Source: Bacteroidales bacterium UBA3663 (lineage in GTDB: Bacteria; Bacteroidota; Bacteroidia; Bacteroidales; UBA3663). Taken from it: a stretch of DNA of 12,799 bases. Position numbers and translations under genes: made by a program. Positions 6,061-12,799 of the stretch are shown here, piece after piece (the stretch's first letter is position 1; the number at the start of each line of letters is the position of its first letter). The notes below the pieces were generated by a model. It had not been told where the DNA came from. It saw nothing but the letters and a program-made list of their open reading frames with translations, and did not search any database. The stretch lies in NCBI GenBank assembly GCA_002373755.1, contig DFJU01000046.1:1-12799 (forward strand), given 5' to 3'.

Positions 6061-9000
6061 ATGAAATTCGCAGAATATAACCAGTTTAATCTGTCGGACA
6101 TCAACAAGGAAGTCCTCAAGAAATGGGATGAGAACCAAGTGTTCGAGAAGTCGATGACCACACGCGAGGGTCATCCGTCATTTGTGTTCTATGAAGGCCC
6201 TCCGTCGGCCAACGGTATGCCAGGCATTCACCACGTCATGGCACGTTCCATTAAGGATATATTCTGCCGCTTCAAGACCATGAAGGGTTATCAGGTGAAG
6301 CGTAAGGCCGGTTGGGATACCCACGGTCTGCCTGTAGAGTTGGGCGTAGAGAAAGCGCTCGGCATCACCAAGGAGGACATCGGTACCAAGATTTCGGTCG
6401 ATGACTACAACGCCACCTGCCGCAAGGAGGTCATGAAGTACACCAAGGAGTGGACCGACTTGACCCACAAGATGGGTTACTGGGTCGATCTGGAGAATCC
6501 GTACATCACATACGACAACCGTTACATCGAGACCCTTTGGTGGATGCTCAAGCAGCTCTACAACAAGGGCTTGCTCTATAAGGGCTACACCATCCAGCCA
6601 TATTCTCCTGCCGCAGGTACAGGTCTGTCAAGCCACGAACTCAACCAGCCAGGTTGCTACCGCGACGTGAAGGATACCACCGTGACGGGAATCTTTCGTA
6701 TGCTCGACCCTCGTCCCGAAATGCAGGAGTGGGGCACAGCAGCTTTCGTTGCTTGGACAACCACGCCGTGGACTTTGCCATCGAACACGGCACTCTGCGT
6801 CGGCCCGAACATCGACTACGTGGCTGTGCAGACGTTCAATCCATACAATGGCGAGAAGTTGACCATCGTGTTGGCCGAGGCTCGTCTGAAGGCGTATTGT
6901 GCAGGCGAGGAGCTGAAGACATTGGCCGAGATGGAGGCATTGGACATCAACAAGGTGGATGGCAAGAAGTTGCCTTACCGTATCGTCGGCCGATATAAGG
7001 GAACTGACCTCGTCGGAATGAAATATGCCCAGCTGATGCCTTGGGTGAAGCCTTGCGAGAAGGTTTCTGACCTCAGCGCTCCATTTATAAATAAGTACGC
7101 ACAGGAACATCCAGACAAGGTCTTCGCATTCGGACAGGATAAGTTCGTCGAGATGGAGGCTCAGGCCTTCCGCGTCATCCTCGGCGACTATGTAACTACC
7201 GAAGACGGTACTGGCATCGTACACATTGCTCCGACTTTCGGTGCAGACGATGCCAAGGTAGCCAAGGCTGCCGATGTGCCAGGGCTCTATATGATCAACC
7301 AGTTGGGCGAGACCCGTCCGATGGTCGATATGACCGGTAAGTACTATGTGGAGAGCGAGTTGGCTGCTCCATTCGTGGAGAAGTGCATCGACAAGGCTGC
7401 TTATGCCGTTCATGCAGGCGAGTTCGTCAAGAATGCTTATGCCCCAGAGTTCAATCAGGATGGCAAATACGATGCCGAGGCGGCTGCCAAGGCCGACGAC
7501 CTCAATGTGCGTATCTGTCTGGAGATGAAGTCTGCCCGTCAGGCTTTCAAGATTGAGAAGCACGTGCACAACTATCCGCACTGCTGGCGTACCGACAAGC
7601 CGGTGCTCTACTATCCTTTGGACAGCTGGTTCATCCGTTCGACCGCTTGCCGCGAGCGCATGATTGAACTCAACAAGACCATCAACTGGAAGCCAAAATC
7701 GACCGGTACTGGCCGATTCGGCATGTGGCTGGAGAACCTCAACGACTGGAACCTCTCCCGTTCACGTTACTGGGGTACTCCATTGCCAATCTGGCGCAAC
7801 CGCGACACCCGCGAGGAGATGTGCATCGGCAGTGTCGAGGAACTCTACAACGAAATCGAGAAGGCTGTTGCCGCCGGTTTCATGAAGAGCAACCCATACA
7901 AGGAGAAGGGTTTCGTGCCGGGCTTGATGGACAAGGCCAACTACGACAAGATTGACCTGCACCGACCATACGTGGACGACATCATCCTTGTATCGCCGTC
8001 GGGCAAGCCGATGAAGCGCGAACTCGATCTGATTGACGTCTGGTTCGACAGCGGTGCCATGCCTTACGCCCAGATTCACTATCCGTTTGAGAACAAGGAG
8101 GCTTTCGACAACCGCACCATCTATCCGGCCGACTTCATTGCCGAGGGTGTGGATCAGACCCGTGGATGGTTCTTCACGCTGCACGCATTGGGTACTATGA
8201 TCTTCGACAGCGTGGCCTACAAGACAGTCGTTTCGAACGGTCTGGTATTGGCCAAGGATGGTCAAAAGATGTCCAAGCGTCTGGGCAATGCTGTCGATCC
8301 GTTCGGCGCAATCGAGAAGTATGGTTCCGACCCGTTGCGCTGGTACATGATTACCAATGCCTCGCCTTGGGACAACCTAAAGTTCGACCCGGAAGGTGTG
8401 AGCGAGGTTAGCCGCAAGTTCTTCGGCACGCTGTTCAACACCTACAAGCTCTTCGCCCTCTATGCCAACATCGACGGCTTTACGGGTCAGGAGGCAGAAG
8501 TAGCGTTGGAGAAGCGTCCAGAGATTGACCGCTGGATTCTTTCTTCACTCTCAACTCTCATCACCGAGGTCGAGAAGAACTACGAGACCTACGAGCCGAC
8601 GCAGGCAGGCCGCCTCATCGAGACTTTCGTGTGCGACAACCTCTCCAACTGGTACGTGCGCCTGAACCGCAAACGCTATTGGGGCGGCGAGATGAACGAG
8701 GATAAACTGGCTGCTTACCAGACCCTTTATACCTGTCTGGAGAACGTAGCTAAGTTGATGGCACCAATCGCACCATTCTATGCCGACAAGTTGTTTTGCG
8801 ACTTGAACGCTGTAAGCTGTCGCGACAAGAACGTGAGCGTCCACTTGGCCGACTTCCCGAAGGCAGGTGCAACCGACGCTGCTCTGGAGCGCAAAATGTC
8901 TCTGGCTCAGACCGTTACCTCGTTGGTGCTCTCTATCCGCAAGACCGCCAAGATCAATGTGCGCCAGCCATTGCAGACCATCATCTTCCCGGCTGTCGAT

Positions 9001-9624
9001 GCCGAGCAGGAGCAGGATATCCTTTCGGTGAAGGATTTGATCTTGAACGAGGTCAATGTCAAGGAACTGAAGATTGCCGGTGGCGAGGATCATGTGCTCG
9101 TGAAGCGCGTCAAACCGAACTTCCGCGAGTTGGGTAAGCGCTATGGCAAGTTGATGAAGAGCTTGGCAGCTGCTTTGAACGAGTTGGAGCAAGACAAGAT
9201 TGCTGCTCTCGAACAGGCAGGCACCTTGGCACTCACCGTAGAGGGTGAAAATGTCGAGGTGACAACCAACGATGTGGAGATTATCTCGGAGGATATGCCA
9301 GGTTGGAATGTTGCTTCGGAGGGACGCGTAACGGTCGCATTGGACGTGACCATCACCGACGAACTGAAGTGCGAAGGTGTTGCCCGCGAGCTTATCAAGC
9401 GCATCCAGAACTACCGCAAGACCGCAGGCTTCGAGGTGACCGACCGCATCAAGGTCGGCATCGAGAGCAACGCCGAGACCGACGAGGCCGTCAAGCGCTA
9501 CGCGGATTACATCGGCAGTCAGGTGTTGGCCACAAGCATCGAGGTCGTGCCCGCAGGTTCGTTGGCCGATGCCGTCGAGCTTGACATGGACGACTACAAG
9601 CTGCGCGCCTCGATCAGACGATAA
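6061..9624 (+). CDS. ileS: Isoleucyl-tRNA synthetase, type 2 (eukaryote-like), with altered HIGH motif GIHH
   Basis: This 1187-residue class Ia synthetase charges tRNA-Ile with isoleucine in the cytoplasm. The N-terminus reads EGPPSANGMPGIHHVMARSI, with the HIGH-equivalent motif G55-I-H-H58. The CP1 editing domain runs from about WTTTPWTLPSNTA (232-244) to GTGIVHIAPTFGADD (near 383). The second catalytic motif is K736-M-S-K-R740. An anticodon-binding domain (LSNWYVRLNRKRYWGG) and a long C-terminal extension follow. Length and motif wording place it with the eukaryote-like IleRS2 group, which is naturally poorly inhibited by mupirocin. GXHH, with the first and third residues of HXGH exchanged, is a rarer variant reported to go with very high mupirocin resistance. 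ATG 6061 lies about 30 nt after the inferred transcription start. It is the first gene of the cluster. Confidence 0.97.
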   Translation: MKFAEYNQFNLSDINKEVLKKWDENQVFEKSMTTREGHPSFVFYEGPPSANGMPGIHHVMARSIKDIFCRFKTMKGYQVKRKAGWDTHGLPVELGVEKALGITKEDIGTKISVDDYNATCRKEVMKYTKEWTDLTHKMGYWVDLENPYITYDNRYIETLWWMLKQLYNKGLLYKGYTIQPYSPAAGTGLSSHELNQPGCYRDVKDTTVTGIFRMLDPRPEMQEWGTAAFVAWTTTPWTLPSNTALCVGPNIDYVAVQTFNPYNGEKLTIVLAEARLKAYCAGEELKTLAEMEALDINKVDGKKLPYRIVGRYKGTDLVGMKYAQLMPWVKPCEKVSDLSAPFINKYAQEHPDKVFAFGQDKFVEMEAQAFRVILGDYVTTEDGTGIVHIAPTFGADDAKVAKAADVPGLYMINQLGETRPMVDMTGKYYVESELAAPFVEKCIDKAAYAVHAGEFVKNAYAPEFNQDGKYDAEAAAKADDLNVRICLEMKSARQAFKIEKHVHNYPHCWRTDKPVLYYPLDSWFIRSTACRERMIELNKTINWKPKSTGTGRFGMWLENLNDWNLSRSRYWGTPLPIWRNRDTREEMCIGSVEELYNEIEKAVAAGFMKSNPYKEKGFVPGLMDKANYDKIDLHRPYVDDIILVSPSGKPMKRELDLIDVWFDSGAMPYAQIHYPFENKEAFDNRTIYPADFIAEGVDQTRGWFFTLHALGTMIFDSVAYKTVVSNGLVLAKDGQKMSKRLGNAVDPFGAIEKYGSDPLRWYMITNASPWDNLKFDPEGVSEVSRKFFGTLFNTYKLFALYANIDGFTGQEAEVALEKRPEIDRWILSSLSTLITEVEKNYETYEPTQAGRLIETFVCDNLSNWYVRLNRKRYWGGEMNEDKLAAYQTLYTCLENVAKLMAPIAPFYADKLFCDLNAVSCRDKNVSVHLADFPKAGATDAALERKMSLAQTVTSLVLSIRKTAKINVRQPLQTIIFPAVDAEQEQDILSVKDLILNEVNVKELKIAGGEDHVLVKRVKPNFRELGKRYGKLMKSLAAALNELEQDKIAALEQAGTLALTVEGENVEVTTNDVEIISEDMPGWNVASEGRVTVALDVTITDELKCEGVARELIKRIQNYRKTAGFEVTDRIKVGIESNAETDEAVKRYADYIGSQVLATSIEVVPAGSLADAVELDMDDYKLRASIRR

Positions 9625-9670
9625 GCAAGATGACATTCTTTATCAATCACTAAATAATACATTGTATACC

Positions 9671-10054
9671 ATGGCAGACGAAAAGATTAAAGACCGCTAT
9701 TCCGATGAGGAATTGGCTGAGTTCAAGGTTTTGATTCAAGAGAAATTGGACAAGGCCAACAAAGAGTATGCAGAACTGCGTGCTGCGTTGCGTTTCGGCG
9801 ACAACTCCGACCGCGACACGGCTCCGATCTTCAAGAATATGGAAGACGGTGCCGAAACCCTCAACCGCGAGGAACTTGGCTTGCAGGCATCGCGTCTTGA
9901 GAAGTTCATCAAGGGTTTGCAGGGCGCACTGGTCCGCATCGAAAACAAGACCTACGGCATCTGCCGCGCGACCGGTAAACTGATTCCGAAGGAGCGACTG
10001 CGAGCCGTGCCTCACGCAACCCTGAGCGTCGAGGCCAAGGAGAAGCGCCGTTAA
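9671..10054 (+). CDS. DksA/TraR-family transcription factor lacking zinc-finger cysteines
   Basis: This 127-residue protein begins at ATG 9671, 46 nt after ileS. The first half is a charged helix (ELAEFKVLIQEKLDKANKEY) suited to the DksA coiled coil. The tip-like segment D44-N-S-D47-R resembles the D-x-x-D-R tip by which DksA reaches the RNA polymerase active site with ppGpp. The C-terminal segment YGICRATGKLIPKERLRAVPHATLSVEA is clearly the DksA/TraR zinc-finger region, but only C98 remains; the other three ligand positions are T101, S119 and A122. A zinc-free fold is inferred. The same pattern, as I recall, is seen in other Bacteroidetes homologues, so this is probably a lineage feature, not decay. 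Likely role: polymerase-binding regulator; targets unknown. Confidence 0.88.
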   Translation: MADEKIKDRYSDEELAEFKVLIQEKLDKANKEYAELRAALRFGDNSDRDTAPIFKNMEDGAETLNREELGLQASRLEKFIKGLQGALVRIENKTYGICRATGKLIPKERLRAVPHATLSVEAKEKRR

Positions 10055-10090
10055 AACCTCATCAAAGCACGTTGCAGTGCGCAATTGCCG

Positions 10091-10789
10091 ATGAAAAAGA
10101 AGCAGACAATCACTGCCATAACAATCATGTTGGCCGTCATCATCATCGACCAGCTGATTAAAATCTACATCAAGACCCACTTTGTGCTCCACGAGAGCTA
10201 CAAAGTGGCCTCTTGGTTTTACCTGTCGTTCATCGAAAACAACGGCATGGCCTACGGTATGGAGATAGGCAGCAAACTCGTGCTGACGCTGTTCCGCATC
10301 GTGGCCGTAGCTGCGTTCGGGTGGTACCTGTTCCGCAGGATTTCGCGTAGCGAGGCCGCTTGGTCGTTCGTAGTGACGATGTCGCTGGTCGTGTCGGGAG
10401 CAATCGGCAATATCATCGATTGTGTGTTCTACGGCCGATGGTTCACAAGCAGCGTGGGTCGCGTAGCGCAGTGGGCCGACGAGGCTTCGGGGCTGATGCC
10501 GTCGGGCGAATGGTTTCAGGGCCGCGTGGTCGATATGTTCTACTTCCCGCTCATCCGGTTCGACTGGCCGGAATGGGTCCCGGCGGCGGGCGATGCTGTC
10601 AAGATGCTTGGCTCGACTTTCAACTGGCCCGAGTGGATGCCGTGCAGCGACGAGCCGTTCATGTTCTTCAAGCCGGTATTCAACTTCGCCGATGCCGCAA
10701 TTTCGGTCGGCGTGTTCATGCTGCTTATTCTCTACGTGGTTTCCAGTCGCCAAACAACAAAAAATGCGGTGTCCGATGCGAAAGATTGA
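10091..10789 (+). CDS. lspA: Lipoprotein signal peptidase (signal peptidase II)
   Basis: This 232-residue inner-membrane aspartic peptidase removes the signal peptide from diacylglyceryl-modified prolipoproteins. Membrane segments lie near 8-28, 66-84, 97-118 and 203-220. Catalytic aspartates are D148 in VVDMF and D201 in FNFADAA, with the family motif GAIGNIIDCVFYG in between-helix context. The protein is longer than Proteobacterial LspA (about 165 residues) because of insertions on either side of D148. One insertion repeats FDWPEWVP as FNWPEWMP 20 residues later (nt 10559-10582 and 10619-10642). ATG 10091 is preferred over TTG 10085 because it gives a normal MKKKQ start. The gene overlaps the next one by 14 nt, so translational coupling is likely. 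It can process the lipoproteins encoded at 5099 and 10776. Confidence 0.95.
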   Translation: MKKKQTITAITIMLAVIIIDQLIKIYIKTHFVLHESYKVASWFYLSFIENNGMAYGMEIGSKLVLTLFRIVAVAAFGWYLFRRISRSEAAWSFVVTMSLVVSGAIGNIIDCVFYGRWFTSSVGRVAQWADEASGLMPSGEWFQGRVVDMFYFPLIRFDWPEWVPAAGDAVKMLGSTFNWPEWMPCSDEPFMFFKPVFNFADAAISVGVFMLLILYVVSSRQTTKNAVSDAKD

Positions 10790-11567
10790 GATGTTGGCCG
10801 TAAGCCTGATGGCGGTGCTGCTGGTTGCCTGCCAGTCGCGGCCCGACTATGTCATCGACGAAGACACCATGACGGAGCTGCTGACCGACGTCCACATGGC
10901 CGAGGGCTTGATTGACGTCCAGGAGCGGCACAACCGCAAGGACAACGAGTACGGGCAGCGCGTCATGGCGGCCGTATTTATGAAACACAACGTGAGCAAG
11001 GCCAGCTACGACACCTCGCTTGTGTGGTATTCGCAGCATCTGAACACGCTGATACGCATCTACAAGCACGTCAACGAGAACCTGAAGGCTAACGAACGCC
11101 ACTGGATTGCGTTGGCCGAGGCATCGGACGACTTCGGCAAGAGTCTGGCGGGCGACAGCGTGAACCTATGGCGACAGCCGCCGTATGTCGTGATGGACGA
11201 GGCGCGTATGACGCATTTCCGCACGTGGACGGTGCCGGCCGACAGCAACTTCATGGCGGGCGACACGATTCGTTGGACGTTGCACGTGGCCTCGCTGCCT
11301 GAAGGGGAGGGGCTTGTGGCATCGTTGGCCTTGCTGTCGCACGACGAACGAAAGGGCAACTACGACGTCCACGTCGGCACATCGACAGCATTGCTCATGG
11401 CCGATACCACATTGACGCTGTGCTGTGCCGGACCATCGGACAAGCCGTTCACGCATGTAAATGTCGCACTCCATCTGATGCGTACATCGCAGCTCGAAAG
11501 CAGATTGCTGCCGTGTGTGGTCGATAGTCTGCAACTGATACGAATTCATCCGAAGAAAAAGGAATAA
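10776..11567 (+). CDS. DUF4296-type lipoprotein
   Basis: This 263-residue protein has a signal segment (residues 5-18) and lipobox LLVAC with cysteine 19, followed by QSRPDYVIDEDTMTELLTDVHMAEGLIDVQ. That stretch matches the start of the DUF4296 domain, found in Bacteroidetes lipoproteins of unknown function. The first half is helical and charged (to about residue 125); the second half (from PPYVVMDEARMTHFRTW) looks like a beta-rich domain. ATG 10776 lies inside the end of lspA (overlap 10776-10789) and gives a complete signal peptide; ATG 10791 is a poorer alternative. The neighbouring signal peptidase is the enzyme expected to mature it. The residue after the cysteine is Q-S-R, with no acidic surface-export signal. 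Function is unknown. Confidence 0.85.
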   Translation: MRKIEMLAVSLMAVLLVACQSRPDYVIDEDTMTELLTDVHMAEGLIDVQERHNRKDNEYGQRVMAAVFMKHNVSKASYDTSLVWYSQHLNTLIRIYKHVNENLKANERHWIALAEASDDFGKSLAGDSVNLWRQPPYVVMDEARMTHFRTWTVPADSNFMAGDTIRWTLHVASLPEGEGLVASLALLSHDERKGNYDVHVGTSTALLMADTTLTLCCAGPSDKPFTHVNVALHLMRTSQLESRLLPCVVDSLQLIRIHPKKKE

Positions 11568-11582
11568 CAACAACGAAATAAG

Positions 11583-12482
11583 ATGACAAGCAAATGTCTG
11601 TTTCTTTGTGCATTGCTCACGGTGTCTGCCACCGTTTGCGATGCACAATCGCGTAAATTGCCCGACAAATTTGAACAATGGCTCGAATCGCCAGGCATGA
11701 GGCACGCATCCGTCGCACTCGAAATGGTCGATTTGACAACCGGCGAAACCTGCTACGCGATTGACGTGCAACGTGCCATGCAGCCGGCATCGCTGCTGAA
11801 ACTCGTAACCACGGCGACCGCCTTGCGCATGTTGGGCGGCGACTATCTGTTGCCCGACACAATCTGTCCGACCGACACGACCAAGTCGCCCCTGCCGGAA
11901 CTCATCGGCTACAATCCCGACTGGATGATCGAGGATGTCGCGTCGTCGTATGCTGAGGCATTGGAGGAGATTCCCGACGCCGGCATCGAACTACGCGAAT
12001 ATGTGAAGCGGACCAACGAGAAGAGCCTGAACGTCCATGCCGAGGCGCTCGTCTATCTGCTGTCGCCCGAGCGAACGCTTGCTGCCGGATTGGACACCAT
12101 ACGCCACTATCTGGACAGCTGCGGCATCGAGACCGAGGCTCTGGTCATGTACGATGGCTGCGGACTTGCTCCGGCCGACCGCATCACGGCGCATCTGATG
12201 ACGCAGCTGTTGGCCGAGATGCAGCACGACGAGGATTTCTGCAATTCGTTGGCTGTGGCTGGCGTGTCGGGCACAGTCAACTACTTCCTGAAGGCATCGC
12301 GGTTGTGCGGCAAGGCGCGTCTGAAAACCGGTACAACGAAGTCGGTCGTGGCCTATGCCGGATATGTCGATGGCAGCGACGGACACACGTACAGCATCGT
12401 GCTTATTGTTAACAGCGCAACTGCTCCTTTAACAGATATGCGGAGGAATATTGAAAAAATGTTTAATTTGCTTATTCCCTGA
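11583..12482 (+). CDS. Compact PBP4-like D-Ala-D-Ala carboxypeptidase/endopeptidase (peptidase S13-like)
   Basis: This 299-residue protein starts with a type I signal peptide (residues 1-21, cleavage likely at CDA|QS) and would act in the periplasm, trimming or de-crosslinking peptidoglycan peptides. All three penicillin-binding motifs are visible: S70-L-L-K73 (in QPASLLKLVTTATAL), S148-L-N150 (in NEKSLNVHAEAL) and K248-T-G250 (in LKTGTTKSVVAYAGYV). YDGCGLAPADRIT near 190 matches the S13 DGSGLSR-type motif. Only 78 residues separate SxxK from SxN, against roughly 240 in E. coli PBP4, so the large inserted domains of PBP4 are absent. The gene begins 15 nt after the DUF4296 gene and closes the cluster. 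Stop TGA is at 12480-12482. A PBP-fold protein with changed specificity cannot be excluded. Confidence 0.88.
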   Translation: MTSKCLFLCALLTVSATVCDAQSRKLPDKFEQWLESPGMRHASVALEMVDLTTGETCYAIDVQRAMQPASLLKLVTTATALRMLGGDYLLPDTICPTDTTKSPLPELIGYNPDWMIEDVASSYAEALEEIPDAGIELREYVKRTNEKSLNVHAEALVYLLSPERTLAAGLDTIRHYLDSCGIETEALVMYDGCGLAPADRITAHLMTQLLAEMQHDEDFCNSLAVAGVSGTVNYFLKASRLCGKARLKTGTTKSVVAYAGYVDGSDGHTYSIVLIVNSATAPLTDMRRNIEKMFNLLIP

Positions 12483-12489
12483 TTACGAA

Positions 12490-12522
12490 TTGTTCGCATT
12501 ACGTGATTTTTAACTATATTTG
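12490..12522 (+). promoter_or_regulatory. Promoter of rsmI
   Basis: TATATTTG (12515-12522) is a perfect TAnnTTTG element. A partial upstream box, TTG at 12490-12492, lies 22 nt before it. Start of transcription is expected near 12528, leaving a leader of roughly 95 nt. No clear terminator separates it from the preceding carboxypeptidase gene, so read-through is possible. Confidence 0.7.
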
Positions 12523-12524
12523 CG

Positions 12525-12567
12525 GGCGAAAATGGCACATGGAGGCATTTGAAGCCGCATTTTCGTC
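12525..12567 (+). promoter_or_regulatory. Hairpin at the 5' end of the rsmI leader
   Basis: CGAAAATG (12527-12534) pairs perfectly with CATTTTCG (12558-12565), extended by one G-T and one G-C pair outward. A 3-bp inner stem GGC/GCC (12544-12546, 12554-12556) lies inside. It sits almost at the predicted transcription start, so it could stabilise the mRNA. No T run follows, so it is not a terminator. Confidence 0.4.
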
Positions 12568-12618
12568 ATGAATGAACCGTCGGCCGTCACTCAAGAAGCG
12601 ACCAGAACAAACACTTGA
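12568..12618 (+). CDS. Possible 16-codon leader ORF before rsmI
   Basis: ATG 12568 opens a frame of 16 codons (MNEPSAVTQEATRTNT) ending at TGA 12616-12618, 3 nt before the rsmI start. It may couple translation to rsmI, but there is no recognisable ribosome binding site and short frames like this occur by chance. Confidence 0.15.
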   Translation: MNEPSAVTQEATRTNT

Positions 12619-12621
12619 GCA

Positions 12622-12799
12622 ATGAAACTTTTTGTCGTCCCCACTCCCGTAGGAAATTTGGAAGATATGACCTTCCGCGCAATCCGCGTGCTGAAGGAGG
12701 CTGACCTCATCCTGGCCGAGGATACCCGCACGAGCAGCGTCCTGATGCAGCACTACGACATCCACACGCCGATGCAGAGCCACCACAAGTGGAACGAGC
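12622..12799 (+). CDS. rsmI: 16S rRNA (cytidine-1402 2'-O) methyltransferase RsmI, 5' end
   Basis: The first 59 codons are visible before the window ends. The start MKLFVVPTPVGNLEDMTFRA followed by LKEADLILAEDTRTSSVLMQHY is the diagnostic N-terminus of RsmI (tetrapyrrole-methylase fold). PVGNLEDMT belongs to the S-adenosylmethionine site and AEDTR is the family signature. RsmI 2'-O-methylates C1402 of 16S rRNA in the decoding centre of the small ribosomal subunit. The HHKWNE end fits the segment that follows in the family. It has its own promoter at 12490-12522 and a leader of about 95 nt. Confidence 0.95.
   Translation, partial: MKLFVVPTPVGNLEDMTFRAIRVLKEADLILAEDTRTSSVLMQHYDIHTPMQSHHKWNE

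Noticed and set aside
5786..6064. A 92-codon gene just before ileS
   Set aside because: It runs through the palindrome, the AATCCG repeats and the clear ileS promoter and overlaps the ileS start; its protein looks random.
6628..7581. Long antisense open frame inside ileS
   Set aside because: Codon bias of the GC-rich sense gene leaves the opposite strand open; the product has no recognisable motif. The same applies to 8551-9636 and to 9650-10753 (opposite the DksA-like gene and lspA).
9569..9670. Upstream extension of the DksA-like gene
   Set aside because: The added 34 codons overlap the end of ileS in another frame and encode no family sequence; ATG 9671 matches the expected start.
10593..10775. 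Upstream extension of the DUF4296 gene
   Set aside because: It lies in lspA in another frame and would bury the signal peptide and lipobox; ATG 10776 gives a normal lipoprotein start.

Overview
The window looks like a chromosome segment from a Bacteroidales bacterium, most likely Prevotella-like. Four things support this: TAnnTTTG-type promoters, genes mostly lacking a Shine-Dalgarno sequence, a Por/T9SS-like C-terminal tail on the first protein, and the gene run ileS, DksA/TraR-like, lspA, DUF4296 lipoprotein, which I recall as typical of Bacteroidales. Every supported gene is on the + strand. All counts and alignments were made by eye.

Left part (1-4474). The first gene is the 3' end of a large secreted pectin-degrading enzyme: a PL11 rhamnogalacturonan lyase domain followed by a long autotransporter-type beta-strand repeat region and a sorting tail. 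A strong hairpin terminator follows. Then comes a leader with sequence complementary to the ribosome binding site, and an Hsp20 small heat-shock protein with a very strong Shine-Dalgarno. Hsp20 ends in its own terminator.

Middle part (4475-6060). This stretch is AT-rich and repeat-rich and contains one gene, an unrecognised lipoprotein. Before that gene lies an origin-like arrangement: five DnaA-box-like 9-mers in 58 bp, the first four starting exactly 12 bp apart; an AT-centred inverted repeat; three copies of a roughly 32-bp repeat; a perfect 26-bp palindrome; and a small hairpin. A second, related palindrome follows the lipoprotein gene and its terminator. I consider this the most interesting part of the window: a candidate replication origin or DnaA-binding locus.

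Right part (6061-12799). A textbook Bacteroidetes promoter starts a tightly packed cluster: isoleucyl-tRNA synthetase (eukaryote-like type 2, with the rare GIHH form of the HIGH motif), a DksA/TraR-like protein without its zinc cysteines, lipoprotein signal peptidase LspA, a DUF4296 lipoprotein whose start overlaps the end of lspA, and a compact PBP4-like D-Ala-D-Ala carboxypeptidase. A second promoter and a structured leader precede the 5' end of rsmI, which runs off the window. The right-hand cluster joins translation (IleRS, RsmI), transcriptional control (DksA-like) and envelope maturation (LspA, a lipoprotein, a peptidoglycan enzyme).
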